Shown piece by piece: positions 33,090-42,077 of a DNA stretch of 43,502 nucleotides. Each line of letters starts with the position of its first letter. Position 1 is the stretch's first letter. Below the pieces are notes generated by a model, which saw nothing but the letters and a program-made list of their open reading frames with translations, was not told the origin of the DNA and ran no database searches. The position numbers were made by a program, and so were the translations under genes. This DNA is from Candidatus Obscuribacterales bacterium (GTDB taxonomy: Bacteria > Cyanobacteriota > Vampirovibrionia > Obscuribacterales > Obscuribacteraceae): contig JAIEQI010000140.1 in assembly GCA_019747875.1 (NCBI GenBank), positions 1 through 43,502 of the forward strand, read 5' to 3'.

Positions 33090-34598
33090 TTACGTACGTT
33101 TTGCGTATCGTCCCTGGACAATAGCGTCGAATATTTCTCCTTGTTCGATATGTTCGTTGCTGTTCATTACGCGTTCGTAGAGTTCATCCGGTAGCACGCG
33201 GAGAACCGTCATCAGTCCGTGCACGCCGCTTGCCCAGTGTTTTCGCATGCCGCGCGCTTCGCGCTTCATCATGACGCGCATCATTGATTCCATCGTCATC
33301 TCGGGTGAGTGCATCATCCCTTGCATTTCCTGTGGATAGCCAGGCACGCCAAACTCGGGCGCATTGAGAATGTTCTGTGGTGGTGGAACATGGAGCGGCT
33401 GGCTTTGGTACGCTTGTGCGCCGTGGCTGGGGCGGATTCGCGGACCGACTTGACGTGTCATGTGGTTCATCATATGGTGAACCATATGGCAGTGGAAGAT
33501 CCAGTCGCCGGGGTTGTTTGCAATGAACTCAAAGTCTTGTGCCATCGCCACGCCTACAAGTGTATTGTTTCGCGGTGTCCATGCTTGATCTGGGATGCGA
33601 CCGCCTTCAGTTCCTGTGAGCCAGAAAGTGTGTCCGTGAAAATGGATGGGGTGGTGTTGCATTGGGCTGAAGTTGACGAGGCGAACCCTCACTCGCTCTC
33701 CGTGCTTTGCCACCATTGGTGTCGTGAATGGGCCGGAGCGACCGTTAATTGTGTGCCAGTTCCAGTCCATGAGGCTGGTATCGGCTATGGTGGCGTTAGG
33801 TGGGACATAGAAATTCTGGTACATCAATGCGAAATCGCGATCTACTGGTGGATCGAAGGCGACGCGCGGATGTGCAATAAAGAATCCGGCCATGCCCATT
33901 GCTTCCTGCATCGCCACGTGCGAGTGGTAAAAGAAAGTGCCGGTTTGATGCAAGTCGAACTCATAAACAAAAGTTTTTCCGGGTGGAATTAGGTCCTGAA
34001 CCAATCCGGGAACGCCGTCCATCTCAACGGGAAGTTCGATGCCATGCAAGTGAAGTGAGGTGTTCTCTGGAAGATCGTTATGGAAAATTATGCGGACCCG
34101 GTCTCCCTGGACCGCTTCTATAACGGGTCCCGGGATGCTGCCGTTGTAACCCCAAACATCAATGAAGGTTCCAGGCAAGAATTCACGTTTAACTGGTGTT
34201 GCTCTTAGATGAAACTCTTTTGCGCCGCGCACCATTTTGTAATCGAGCTTTTCGAGGTCCGGCGCCTGAACCGGGACCGGCGCCAAGCCCGATTTGCGCA
34301 ATCCGGGAACCAGCTTGCCGCAATAGTGGTCGCTGTTTGGTGGACCACCAAAACTTGGTTTGTAGCGAGAGAAGGTTGTGAAATCCTTACTCGTTCCCGA
34401 TGGCTTTGATGGCTTGTTGATTTTTTCCGGGGCTGTTCTTGTTGCCGGGTTATCCGCTCCCCTGCCTGGCATCGCCATAGGCGGCATGGCGTTTGCATCT
34501 TGATTCGATACTGCATTAATGAGCGCACCAAATCCAGCAGCAGCAGAAACTTTTTCTATGAAATCGCGGCGACTTGTTTTTTCGTTTTTCTTTTTCAT
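33090..34598 (-). CDS. Tat-exported multicopper oxidase (CopA-like)
   Basis: A laccase-like periplasmic multicopper oxidase that probably oxidises Cu(I) or phenolics to protect from copper. N-terminus has a twin-arginine signal (SRRDFIEKVSAAAGFGAL, RR at 10-11). Copper ligands are intact: SLHLHG (183-186), HSH (225-227), HPIHFHGH (316-323) and HCHMVHHMMNHM (369-380, type-1 His, Cys, His and Met in place). The C-terminal 90 residues are Met/His rich (MQGMMHSPEMTMESMMRVMMK), a plausible copper-capturing tail. Lies 42 bp downstream of the TolC-family gene, same strand, so they form a copper-tolerance operon. No clear Shine-Dalgarno precedes the ATG. Confidence 0.9.
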   Translation of the reverse strand: MKKKNEKTSRRDFIEKVSAAAGFGALINAVSNQDANAMPPMAMPGRGADNPATRTAPEKINKPSKPSGTSKDFTTFSRYKPSFGGPPNSDHYCGKLVPGLRKSGLAPVPVQAPDLEKLDYKMVRGAKEFHLRATPVKREFLPGTFIDVWGYNGSIPGPVIEAVQGDRVRIIFHNDLPENTSLHLHGIELPVEMDGVPGLVQDLIPPGKTFVYEFDLHQTGTFFYHSHVAMQEAMGMAGFFIAHPRVAFDPPVDRDFALMYQNFYVPPNATIADTSLMDWNWHTINGRSGPFTTPMVAKHGERVRVRLVNFSPMQHHPIHFHGHTFWLTGTEGGRIPDQAWTPRNNTLVGVAMAQDFEFIANNPGDWIFHCHMVHHMMNHMTRQVGPRIRPSHGAQAYQSQPLHVPPPQNILNAPEFGVPGYPQEMQGMMHSPEMTMESMMRVMMKREARGMRKHWASGVHGLMTVLRVLPDELYERVMNSNEHIEQGEIFDAIVQGRYAKRT

Positions 34599-34640
34599 GC
34601 TGTGTTTCAGATTCTGATCGTTGTAGTTTTTATGTAGGTG

Positions 34641-36095
34641 CTATCGTGGATTCGGAGTTGCATCGATATGGCCAGGAGGCGTGACTCCAGGCGGGGCTAC
34701 CAGTCCGCCAGTTAGAACGAAGCCGCGTAGTTCAGTCTCCGCGTTCTTTAACTCAGTGAGATGATCAATATATGTGAGCTTCGCCGAAAGCATGTCTTTT
34801 TGTGACTCTAATACCGTCGGCCAATCTGTGCGCACATTCTGGTAGCTCTGCAATTGAAGCTGGTATCGTTGGACCGCTGCTGGGACGATCACTTTGCGGT
34901 ACCCGTCAACGTGCTGCTTGGCGGTGGTATAGGTGCGGAAATGCTCAGCCAATTTGCTTCGTAATTGCAACTCAATGAGCTTTACTTGAGCTTGCTGCCG
35001 CGTCAAATCGGCTTTTGCTTGAATGATTGTGCCCTGGTTTCGGTTGAACAAAGGTAGGTTCGTTACGCTTGCGGTTGCGACCGCCGTCATGCTTTTGTCG
35101 ATTTGGTCGTAGCCCGGGCCGGCGCAAAGCAATAGATTCGGAACGCGCTGGCGATGTTCTCTGATAAGTGTGATCTCGTCTGAATGAAGTTTTGCTTTCG
35201 CTTCACCAAGCTCCGGGCTTCCCTCCACCGTATCGTGAACCACCTTGTTCCAATTGCCGACCTGGGAATCATCTTCGAGCTGTCCATCCAGCGGGGCGAG
35301 AACCGCTTCAATGCCTACAACGCATGTGAGTCGCTGCCAGTGAAACTGCAGATCGTTTTGCGCAGCCATTAATCGCAATTTCGCACGCTCGAGTTCGGCG
35401 TTCACGAGCTGAATATCGGCATGATTTGCCTCTCCGGTATTCAGCATTTCGCGCCGAGTGATCCAAGAATCTTGCGCAGAGTTGACGAAGTCTTCATGTA
35501 CTCGCACTTTATGCATCGCAGCTAGAGTTTTGTAGAACTCAATTGCGACATCGTTCATCACACGAAGCTGTTGCGCCTTTTCTTGTTGTTCAGCTGCGCT
35601 CTGTCTAGCTTGATATTTCTTGCGACTGTATTTGAGTTTGCCACCAAGTACAACTTCTTGTTGCACCATTCCGCCTTGAAATTCTCCTGCTCCAGCATTG
35701 CGCACACCCATCAATTGACCGGAATATGCCAGATCCGGATTGCGCCAGAGCCCAGCTTGCAGAGCCTTTCCGCGCTCACCTTCGACTTGTGCGCGAGCCT
35801 GTATGAGCGTTGGATTATTCTTTGCTGCCAGTGCTTGAAGCTGCGCTAGCGTATATGGTGTTCCACTGATAAAGTTGAGTTCTCTATCTAGTATGTAAGC
35901 ACCGTCACTCCATGAATTTGGCGAGGGATCCATTTTCATCCCCGACATATCCATTGGACCCTTCATGTTCATCCCGCCCATGTCCATGGGCATCTTCATT
36001 CCCGGCATAGCGTCTTCTGCGCCGAGGGAACTAGCACTGCATACGAAAAATATGCAACAGATAGCGAGTCGAATCCTGGTAAAACGGGCTTCCAT
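34641..36095 (-). CDS. TolC-family outer-membrane efflux protein with Met-rich N-terminus (CusC-like)
   Basis: A 484-residue outer-membrane channel protein. Signal peptide (IRLAICCIFFVCSASSLGAED), then an unusual Met-rich segment (MPGMKMPMDMGGMNMKGPMD-like, residues about 30-55), typical of copper-binding proteins. The body is the TolC alpha-barrel repeat: TLAQLQALAAKNNPTLIQARAQVEGE, a helical hairpin, and a second half FNRNQGTIIQAKADLTRQQAQ. It is followed 42 bp later by the multicopper oxidase gene. The RND pump and membrane-fusion partners (CusA/CusB) are not in the window. No clear Shine-Dalgarno is visible upstream of the ATG. Confidence 0.88.
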   Translation of the reverse strand: MEARFTRIRLAICCIFFVCSASSLGAEDAMPGMKMPMDMGGMNMKGPMDMSGMKMDPSPNSWSDGAYILDRELNFISGTPYTLAQLQALAAKNNPTLIQARAQVEGERGKALQAGLWRNPDLAYSGQLMGVRNAGAGEFQGGMVQQEVVLGGKLKYSRKKYQARQSAAEQQEKAQQLRVMNDVAIEFYKTLAAMHKVRVHEDFVNSAQDSWITRREMLNTGEANHADIQLVNAELERAKLRLMAAQNDLQFHWQRLTCVVGIEAVLAPLDGQLEDDSQVGNWNKVVHDTVEGSPELGEAKAKLHSDEITLIREHRQRVPNLLLCAGPGYDQIDKSMTAVATASVTNLPLFNRNQGTIIQAKADLTRQQAQVKLIELQLRSKLAEHFRTYTTAKQHVDGYRKVIVPAAVQRYQLQLQSYQNVRTDWPTVLESQKDMLSAKLTYIDHLTELKNAETELRGFVLTGGLVAPPGVTPPGHIDATPNPR

Positions 36096-36395
36096 GGACT
36101 GTAAAAGTAACAGTTTTACGATCTGCTATCAAGGTTTTTTAGCTTGTACTCTGACACCTAGAACACTAACTTAAAGTGATCAGCCGATGTGTTTTCATGT
36201 AAGTAGACTGATTATTGATTCTCAAGAGAATCCTTCAGTTGACTTGTCAAAGGGCTGTCAGAGATTAAAAGCGTTCAGAAAAATTGCGATGACCTTATAT
36301 CTCTAAGGAAAACGGTGCTTGGAGTGATAACCTGAGTATAGATTGAAGCAGTGATTGATTAACCGCCTTTAAACCGGACTAGAAACGGAGCCAGA
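36096..36395. other. Divergent intergenic region between the copper genes and rph
   Basis: This 300-bp spacer must hold promoters for both directions. The only clear structure is the palindrome at 36217-36232. GGAG precedes the rph ATG by 5 nt. I see no other gene or confident promoter. Confidence 0.6.
36217..36232. promoter_or_regulatory. Perfect palindrome GATTCTCAAGAGAATC, candidate operator
   Basis: A 16-bp perfect palindrome, 122 bp upstream of the TolC start and 164 bp upstream of rph. It could be the site of a dimeric regulator for the copper pair. It does not match the CopY/CueR consensus I know, so the regulator is not named. Confidence 0.4.
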
Positions 36396-37124
36396 ATGAT
36401 TCGCCGACGAGATAATCGGCAATGGGACCAGATGAGGCCCATTAAGTTCACTCGTGGTTTTACTAAGAATGCTGATGGCTCCGTGCTCGTTGAGTTCGGT
36501 GACACCAAAATTTTGACTACCGCAAAAATTGAGGAGCGCGTGCCGGCGTTCCTGATGGGGAAAGGCGAGGGCTGGATTACGGCTGAGTATTCGCTGCTTC
36601 CAGGCTCGACGCATGTGCGGTCAGTGCGGGAAGTGACGCGTGGTCAGCCTTCAGGGCGCACGCTTGAGATTCAGCGCTTGGTTGGACGCTGCCTCCGCGC
36701 TGTAGTTGACCGCCGCCATCTGGGCGAGCGAACCATTACAATCGACTGCGACGTCCTGCAGGCCGACGGTGGCACGCGAGTTGCCAGCATTTCCGGCGGC
36801 TACATCGCTCTATACGATGCTTTGCTGAAGTTGCAGAAAAGCTGCTTCTGGGACAGCCTACCGATCGTCGAAGGCATGGCTGCAGTAAGCGTTTGCGACA
36901 TTAATGGTCAGATTTTGCTCGACCCTAATTATCAGGAAGACTCGCAAGCCGCAATGGACGGCAATTTCGTCCTAACAGAGTCCGGCAAAATCCTCGAAAT
37001 ACAGATGACTGCTGAAGATAAACCTTATGACGCCAATAAGCTGGCCGATTTACTTAAATTGGCACAGAAAGGTGTGAAAGAGATAATCGAACTTCAGAAT
37101 CAAGCCCTCCAAGGCAGACCCTAA
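36396..37124 (+). CDS. rph: Ribonuclease PH
   Basis: Phosphorolytic 3'-5' exoribonuclease that trims tRNA 3' ends. The 242-residue chain has the family blocks in order: RRRDNRQWDQMRPIKFTRGF, GSVLVEFGDTKILTTAKIEERVP, GWITAEYSLLPGSTHVR, SGRTLEIQRLVGRCLRAVVDRRHLGERTI and DCDVLQADGGTRVASISGGYIAL, plus VEGMAAVSVCDINGQILLDPNYQEDS. Length is standard, and GGAG lies 5 nt before ATG. Not obviously cotranscribed with the ABC1-family gene, which starts 119 bp downstream on the same strand. Confidence 0.97.
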   Translation: MIRRRDNRQWDQMRPIKFTRGFTKNADGSVLVEFGDTKILTTAKIEERVPAFLMGKGEGWITAEYSLLPGSTHVRSVREVTRGQPSGRTLEIQRLVGRCLRAVVDRRHLGERTITIDCDVLQADGGTRVASISGGYIALYDALLKLQKSCFWDSLPIVEGMAAVSVCDINGQILLDPNYQEDSQAAMDGNFVLTESGKILEIQMTAEDKPYDANKLADLLKLAQKGVKEIIELQNQALQGRP

Positions 37125-37243
37125 CTGCCTTTTCGGTATTTGAACTGAAGTTACGGGCATTCTTAATTTTTGGAATCAATCCTGCTGACAACGTGTCTAT
37201 ACTCGTAATATAGAGGTCAAGCGTTGGACTCAACTTTCATTAC

Positions 37244-38818
37244 GTGGACTTAAGTTTGGCACCCAAAGATCAGGGCTACGACCCCATAAAAGAAACCTTC
37301 CAGGACGTCACTTTCTGGAAACTTGTCGCCTCGTGTTGGCGCGTGTTTTGGCGCATCAGAGCGACGCAAGGATTTGAAGGCGCCTGGCGCGTGATTCCAA
37401 TAGCCTGGACCATTATTTTCTCCGTCAAAGGCTTCGCCCGCTATCACCAGGCTGAATATGAGCGTATGCTCAAGGAGAAAAACGGAGAGGAGGCAGCTTC
37501 ACCCGACGATTTGGAGGAAGCGGCACTCAGCGATGCTGAGTATGAGGAATACAGGCAGCTCGGTCGCTGGTTGCGCGAAAGACTGTTCCAACTTGGACCT
37601 ACATTTATAAAGATTGGGCAGACGATGTCTACCCGGGCCGACCTTGTGCCATTGCCTACAATGTTGGAGCTTTCCCAGCTTCAAGAGGAGGTGCAAGCCG
37701 CTCCTTATGAAGTTGCTCGTTCAATCATTGAAAAGGATCTCGGTGGTTCGCCCGAATTCTTGTTTGCCGAGTTCAACTCGACTCCTTTGGCTGCTGCTAG
37801 TTTGAGCCAAGCCTACAGAGCCGTTTTGAAAGATGGTCGCGACGTGGTCGTTAAAGTTCAGCGTCCGAATCTTTTGGCTATCATTTCGCGAGACGTAGAA
37901 ACGCTGGGAGCGATTGCCGATGAGGTGATGCGTTACCCGAATCTTTGCCGCCACACTGATTGGCCGGGAGTTGTTGTCGCTTTTGCAAAAACGATTTTTG
38001 AAGAAATTGACTATATTCGCGAAGGTCGCAATGCTGATACGTTCCGCCATAACTTCCGTGGCAATGATCGCATTCACATTCCGCGTATCATTTGGAAGCT
38101 GACTGGGCGCCGTGTTCTGACGATTGAGTATGTTCCTGGTGCGCGCATAACCGATATCGCCGCTCTTGAAACGATGCAGGTGGATCGTGATGAGCTCACC
38201 GCAGTTGGTGTCAACTTCTACTTGAAGCAATTGCTCGAAGATGGATTCTTCCATGCAGATCCACATCCAGGAAATATGCGCATAATGCCGGATGGCAAGG
38301 TTGGCATATTTGACTTCGGTATGGTCGGTCGCGTAGCGCCGCATTTGAAAGCCGCTATGGCAAATGCATTTATGCACGTAGTGAAACGTGAGTACAGAGC
38401 CATCGTCGATGATTTCGTTGAAATGGGATTCCTCGATCCCGATGCCGATCGTGATGCGCTTGCAGCCGAGCTGACGCCAATTCTTGAAGCAAGATTCAAC
38501 GAAGGAATTAGCCGTGTACGTTTCCGCAAAGTCTTGTTTGATTTCTCGGATGTAGTCTATCGCTACCCATTCCGTCTGCCATCCGACTTCACCTACATCA
38601 TGCGTGCTTTGCTGACGCTTGAAGGTGTGGCAATCACAATCAATCCGGAATTCAACTTTGTGGATGCTGCTTTCCCATTTGCACAAAAGCTGCTCTGGAA
38701 AGAAGCCGGTTCGAGTTTCCGCAGCGTTATCATCAGAGAAGTATTTGCCGATGGCAAGTTCAACGCTTCCGCCGCATTCAACCTGATGAAGACGGCATAC
38801 AAGCTAACCCGCTCGTAA
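37244..38818 (+). CDS. ABC1/AarF-UbiB family atypical protein kinase
   Basis: A 524-residue member of the ABC1/ADCK/UbiB family, which supports ubiquinone or other isoprenoid-lipid metabolism and is ATP-binding. The family-specific N-terminal KxGQ motif is FIKIGQTMSTRADLVP (K123); the ATP-site lysine is VVVKVQRP (K204); DFAKTIFEEIDYIREGRNA-like helix follows; the catalytic loop is GFFHADPHPGNMRIM and the metal site is IFDFGMVGR. The start is GTG without a strong Shine-Dalgarno, so the N-terminus is uncertain. No C-terminal transmembrane pair is evident, unlike E. coli UbiB. Cyanobacteria and plant plastids carry close homologues. Confidence 0.92.
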   Translation: MDLSLAPKDQGYDPIKETFQDVTFWKLVASCWRVFWRIRATQGFEGAWRVIPIAWTIIFSVKGFARYHQAEYERMLKEKNGEEAASPDDLEEAALSDAEYEEYRQLGRWLRERLFQLGPTFIKIGQTMSTRADLVPLPTMLELSQLQEEVQAAPYEVARSIIEKDLGGSPEFLFAEFNSTPLAAASLSQAYRAVLKDGRDVVVKVQRPNLLAIISRDVETLGAIADEVMRYPNLCRHTDWPGVVVAFAKTIFEEIDYIREGRNADTFRHNFRGNDRIHIPRIIWKLTGRRVLTIEYVPGARITDIAALETMQVDRDELTAVGVNFYLKQLLEDGFFHADPHPGNMRIMPDGKVGIFDFGMVGRVAPHLKAAMANAFMHVVKREYRAIVDDFVEMGFLDPDADRDALAAELTPILEARFNEGISRVRFRKVLFDFSDVVYRYPFRLPSDFTYIMRALLTLEGVAITINPEFNFVDAAFPFAQKLLWKEAGSSFRSVIIREVFADGKFNASAAFNLMKTAYKLTRS

Positions 38819-39138
38819 GGCAGATATCAGCCATCAAAGTCTAAAGCAGCGCATCAAGTCCTTTGCGATCGACTACGTTAACGGCTGCAAGGCGATGGTG
38901 CCTGGGGCCGTCAAAGCTGTTATCGCTTCTTGCGGACTGGGAGCAATGGCGTTTGAAGCGTCTTGCACGTCCTTGCAGTCCGATTGTGCATGTTATTCTC
39001 CCGTGACACTTTCTTAGTCCATTCCACAAAAATGTCACCTCTTTTCGCCATAATTCGCGGATAACTGTGTTCCCCACCACAGAATCTGAATGGTGAAGTG
39101 CACCATTACTATGGCGAATCCTATTACTAGGGGATGTT
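38819..39138. other. Intergenic region after the ABC1 kinase gene
   Basis: A 320-bp stretch with no supported gene. A Cys-rich plus frame from ATG near 38899 would give about 40 residues (MVPGAVKAVIASCGLG...), and a minus frame is open over the same bases; neither has a Shine-Dalgarno or a recognisable motif. AGGGGATGTT upstream of 39139 serves the next gene. No terminator seen after 38818. Confidence 0.4.
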
Positions 39139-39666
39139 ATGAGCTGGCCTCTTTTTCCTTTTGTTGCTGCCGCGTGCAGCATATTAGTCGTGCCTACTTT
39201 TGCGCTTGCCAAAGCGCGTGTGGCCGCGTCTACTCCTATTTCTGCGATTAGCGCAGGAACTCATGTTTTGAGCCGACCCGCTTCAGGCGAGTTGGTGAAA
39301 GGCAAGGAGCTGCGTTTCGATCCTTATATCGACCCTTGTGGTTATCGTATCAACTACTACCTGGTGGACAAGCGTGGAATCGAGCGCCTGTGGCGTTCTG
39401 ATGGGCACAACGCTAACTTTATCAAAGAGACTAATAAGCTTCGCCAAAACCTGTCCGCTCGCCGCCTTTGTTCAGGCGAGATAATTTTGCCGGGGCGATA
39501 CCATTTAGTAGTTAAGGCAGAAGGACGAATTACTCCTGACGCTAGCCTATCGGCGCCGCGTCCTATGGGCGATATCATCGCACGAAGCGAAGAGTTCGAG
39601 ATTGCGCAAGACAACAAAACTATCGTGATGACCAGTGATGGATGCTATACAAACGTCGACGAATAG
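39139..39666 (+). CDS. Small secreted protein of unknown function
   Basis: A 175-residue exported protein: signal MSWPLFPFVAAACSILVVPTFA, then a domain rich in beta strands (ELRFDPYIDPCGYRINYYLVDKR; LPGRYHLVVKAEGRI; EEFEIAQDNKTIVMTSDGC) with three Cys. The layout (binding pocket-like strands after a signal) suggests a periplasmic or surface beta-sandwich; I do not recognise a family. AGGGG precedes the start with a good spacer. It stands alone; the adjacent downstream region is repetitive and non-coding. Confidence 0.65.
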   Translation: MSWPLFPFVAAACSILVVPTFALAKARVAASTPISAISAGTHVLSRPASGELVKGKELRFDPYIDPCGYRINYYLVDKRGIERLWRSDGHNANFIKETNKLRQNLSARRLCSGEIILPGRYHLVVKAEGRITPDASLSAPRPMGDIIARSEEFEIAQDNKTIVMTSDGCYTNVDE

Positions 39667-40024
39667 TCTTAACGAGCAGAGTTTTGTTCAACTTTAACTG
39701 TGTGTTCTGCCTGATCTCATTCTTTCTGTAATCTCTAAAGGTCATGGGCGGACGGGACGTCCACGCTCCATACTAGCTGCAAAAATCTGCACTAGACCAA
39801 GCTGAGATGAGATCGCCAACAGCAGCGGGACGTCCACGCTCCATACTGCGAATCTTCAAACTAGTCTCCATCTGTGTTTGCAGATGTAGGGGCGATGCCG
39901 TGCGTCGCCCCTATACAAAAACATTGACAGTCAACAAGGAATCTCCATACTCGAATCAAGGGAAACTCCATACTCGAATAAACAGGGAATCTCCATACTA
40001 GGAATCTTCGAGGCTGGCTCTACA
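39667..40024. repeat. Intergenic cluster of CTCCATACT repeats and a GGGGCGA hairpin
   Basis: This 358-bp gap has no gene. Two identical 22-bp copies (39753-39774, 39826-39847) contain GGGACGTCCACGCTCCATAC. Three further units GGAAxCTCCATACT follow at about 39936, 39959 and 39983, so five copies of CTCCATACT lie within 250 bp. Between them is a hairpin AGGGGCGA-N9-TCGCCCCT (39888-39912) that resembles short palindromic repeats common in cyanobacterial genomes. Confidence 0.7.
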
Positions 40025-40780
40025 TTACTTGGCGCTTGGGCGTCGGAAGACGGCCCAGTTTGTTTGTCGTCCGGTAAGTAGTCGATCGTGCCCGATCACT
40101 ACGATCTTGCCGTTCTCAGGGTTGCGATACCAGCCTTCATCCCATGGACCCATGTCTGTGTAAACGGCATTTGCGACTCCGAGTTCTGCAAGGTCATTGG
40201 CGAACTCTGTCATTGTGATTGATTCATCGCTCTCGATGAACGCATTCTTTCCATTGTTCATGATGGCAATGCATCGTCTCTGGTAATTCGACTTGTCGTG
40301 AAATGGCTCGGGATGCCCATCTTTGACGAGTTGGAATTGTTGAAACATTGAGCTTTTGTTCCTTTTCAGTTTCTTCAATAGTTCGTCATTTATAAGGGCA
40401 CCGCGATTGGTGTCAAAGATGCTTATCTTCCCGTTCGTGAATTCTATCGCTCCACTGATTGCGCGATCCATTGTCGGAATGTTGTAAGGCTCGCCTCCGT
40501 ATGCATAAAATCCGCTAATACCGCCCTTCTTGCTGCTGAAGGCCGCTGGGATGCATGCCAAAACTTCTGCTTGTGATTTTTGTGGGCGTTGGATTTCAAA
40601 ACTGACATCAACTGAATCGGCAGGCTTCAATAGTAAATAGTGAACGCCAGATTTTGCCACCATGTTTTCCACGGCAAGATCGCTTGATGGTTTTGCAGTC
40701 AACCTGGTGGATGCCAAAGCAAACAAAAGAAAACTGAGGACAACAAAAGCAATTGTGTTTCGTTTGGTTTGTGGTGACAC
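40025..40780 (-). CDS. Exported phosphodiester glycosidase-like (NAGPA/DUF2233) protein
   Basis: A 251-residue protein with an N-terminal membrane or signal segment (IAFVVLSFLLFALASTRLTA). The C-terminal half has YQRRCIAIMNNGKNAFIESDESITMTEFANDLAELGVANAVYTDMG, which fits the phosphodiester glycosidase fold (a small acidic pocket and the NAVYTDMG strand) seen in DUF2233 and in the Bacteroides relatives. The usual diagnostic DGG is replaced by TDMG, so activity is uncertain. The start is GTG. Lies head-to-tail with the M28 peptidase gene, 88 bp apart on the same strand. Confidence 0.6.
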   Translation of the reverse strand: MSPQTKRNTIAFVVLSFLLFALASTRLTAKPSSDLAVENMVAKSGVHYLLLKPADSVDVSFEIQRPQKSQAEVLACIPAAFSSKKGGISGFYAYGGEPYNIPTMDRAISGAIEFTNGKISIFDTNRGALINDELLKKLKRNKSSMFQQFQLVKDGHPEPFHDKSNYQRRCIAIMNNGKNAFIESDESITMTEFANDLAELGVANAVYTDMGPWDEGWYRNPENGKIVVIGHDRLLTGRQTNWAVFRRPSAK

Positions 40781-40868
40781 GGTCTACGGCTTTCATCGGT
40801 ACTGGGTTTATTCTATGATCTTTTCGACGAAATTGCCTCATTCTCGTCGATTGAAGTCTTTTGTCTTA

Positions 40869-42077
40869 CTACTTTTTACAAAGATTGATCATCATTTTTT
40901 CAATACCGAGAACAACCCGCGAATATTTGTCGAAGCTGAGTTTATCGGCCGTGTCTGTAGCCTGATGATAATGTGGGTATCGGAAATTCGCGGTATCGGT
41001 AAGCATGAAGCCGTCGTAGCCGTGTTCCCAAAAAGAGGAATGGTCGGATCGATCAACATCGTTCACCAAAATAATCGGTGCTGCGATTCCTTCTGATGGA
41101 AACTTTGTGGTTTCTCTGAAGCTCTTGATGCACTCGTCAATGAATCCTCTCGACGATGTGTTGCCTACAAACGCCACAAAATTTCCTGTATTTGGATAAA
41201 AGTATTCCATTCCGGGAAGTAGATTCTGGCTGCCTTCTGCATCTGAGTAATATCCCAATGTCTCGAGGGAAATCATACCCATAATATTCTGCTTCTTCTT
41301 TCGGCATTCGTGAGCATAGTAAAAGCTTCCGCCTCCCATGAGCCCGAGTCCATATTCTTCATTTGCGAAGAAAACGAATTTGATTGTCTTTGCTGGATTG
41401 GAACTCTTCAAACGCTTTGCCAATTCGAGCGTTGCTGCTACGCCACTGCCGTTATCATTTGCAGCCGGACAATCAATGACAGAATCGTAGTGGGCTCCAA
41501 CGATGATGATCTCTTCCGGCGTCTTCGATCCTTTTATTTCAACTTCGATGTTTGTGAGTTCTTGCTTTGGCAGGTCACCAAATTTTTTGCTTACAGCCGC
41601 GTTGAAAATTTGATTGTAATAGAGGCTTTGGTCGCGCACTTCTCGGTCCTTCAGAGCTCGCTCTTCATCGCCTTGCGGGTAACCTCGCTTTGAAATGAAG
41701 TCGTCGAGAGATTGGTTTCGCTTTCTTTGAAAATGCAGCTCGTCGGCAGACAGATGTGGCTCTAGAAAGTTCCATTCATATGTTTGAATTTCAGGCGTGT
41801 AACCGTATGAGCGCAACTCGTTCTCTATGAAAGCAACAATCTGTTTCAGTTTCTGCGGATGCGCAATGCTCCGTTCGCCGATTTTGACAGCAATTTCATC
41901 GATGAGTTTGCGCAAGTCCTTTTCAATTTCTATTTCGCCGGCCGTTAGTGCCGGAAGTGGACCTTTATATGATGGACCGCTGAAAGAAACGATAGACCAA
42001 ACTAAACCAGCAACTCCTGTAGCACACACGATCATGCCTGCAAAAACAAGAATCAGCATGTTCCGCAAAAGCTTCAT
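40869..42077 (-). CDS. M28-family zinc metallopeptidase, membrane-anchored
   Basis: An aminopeptidase-type enzyme of about 402 residues. The ATG at 42077 is preferred because it begins MKLLRNMLILVFAGMIVCATGVAGLVW, an uncleaved N-terminal anchor; an ATG at 42155 adds 26 residues. The dizinc ligands are visible: His in VGAHYDSV, bridging Asp in AANDNGSGVAATLELA, catalytic/ligand Glu in FANEEYG, Asp-or-Glu site in ISLETLGYY, and the last His in YPHYHQATDTADKL. Domain order matches bacterial M28 aminopeptidases. Active site faces the outside of the membrane. Next to the DUF2233-like gene on the same strand. Confidence 0.88.
   Translation of the reverse strand: MKLLRNMLILVFAGMIVCATGVAGLVWSIVSFSGPSYKGPLPALTAGEIEIEKDLRKLIDEIAVKIGERSIAHPQKLKQIVAFIENELRSYGYTPEIQTYEWNFLEPHLSADELHFQRKRNQSLDDFISKRGYPQGDEERALKDREVRDQSLYYNQIFNAAVSKKFGDLPKQELTNIEVEIKGSKTPEEIIIVGAHYDSVIDCPAANDNGSGVAATLELAKRLKSSNPAKTIKFVFFANEEYGLGLMGGGSFYYAHECRKKKQNIMGMISLETLGYYSDAEGSQNLLPGMEYFYPNTGNFVAFVGNTSSRGFIDECIKSFRETTKFPSEGIAAPIILVNDVDRSDHSSFWEHGYDGFMLTDTANFRYPHYHQATDTADKLSFDKYSRVVLGIEKMMINLCKK

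Noticed and set aside
36369..36614. Frame opposite the start of rph
   Set aside because: Antisense shadow of a strongly conserved gene.
38841..39212. 123-codon minus frame after the ABC1 kinase gene
   Set aside because: No ribosome site, overlaps the start of a better supported secreted-protein gene, and matches no family I know.
40662..41096. 144-codon plus frame across the DUF2233/M28 boundary
   Set aside because: It runs antisense to two supported genes and has no motif.
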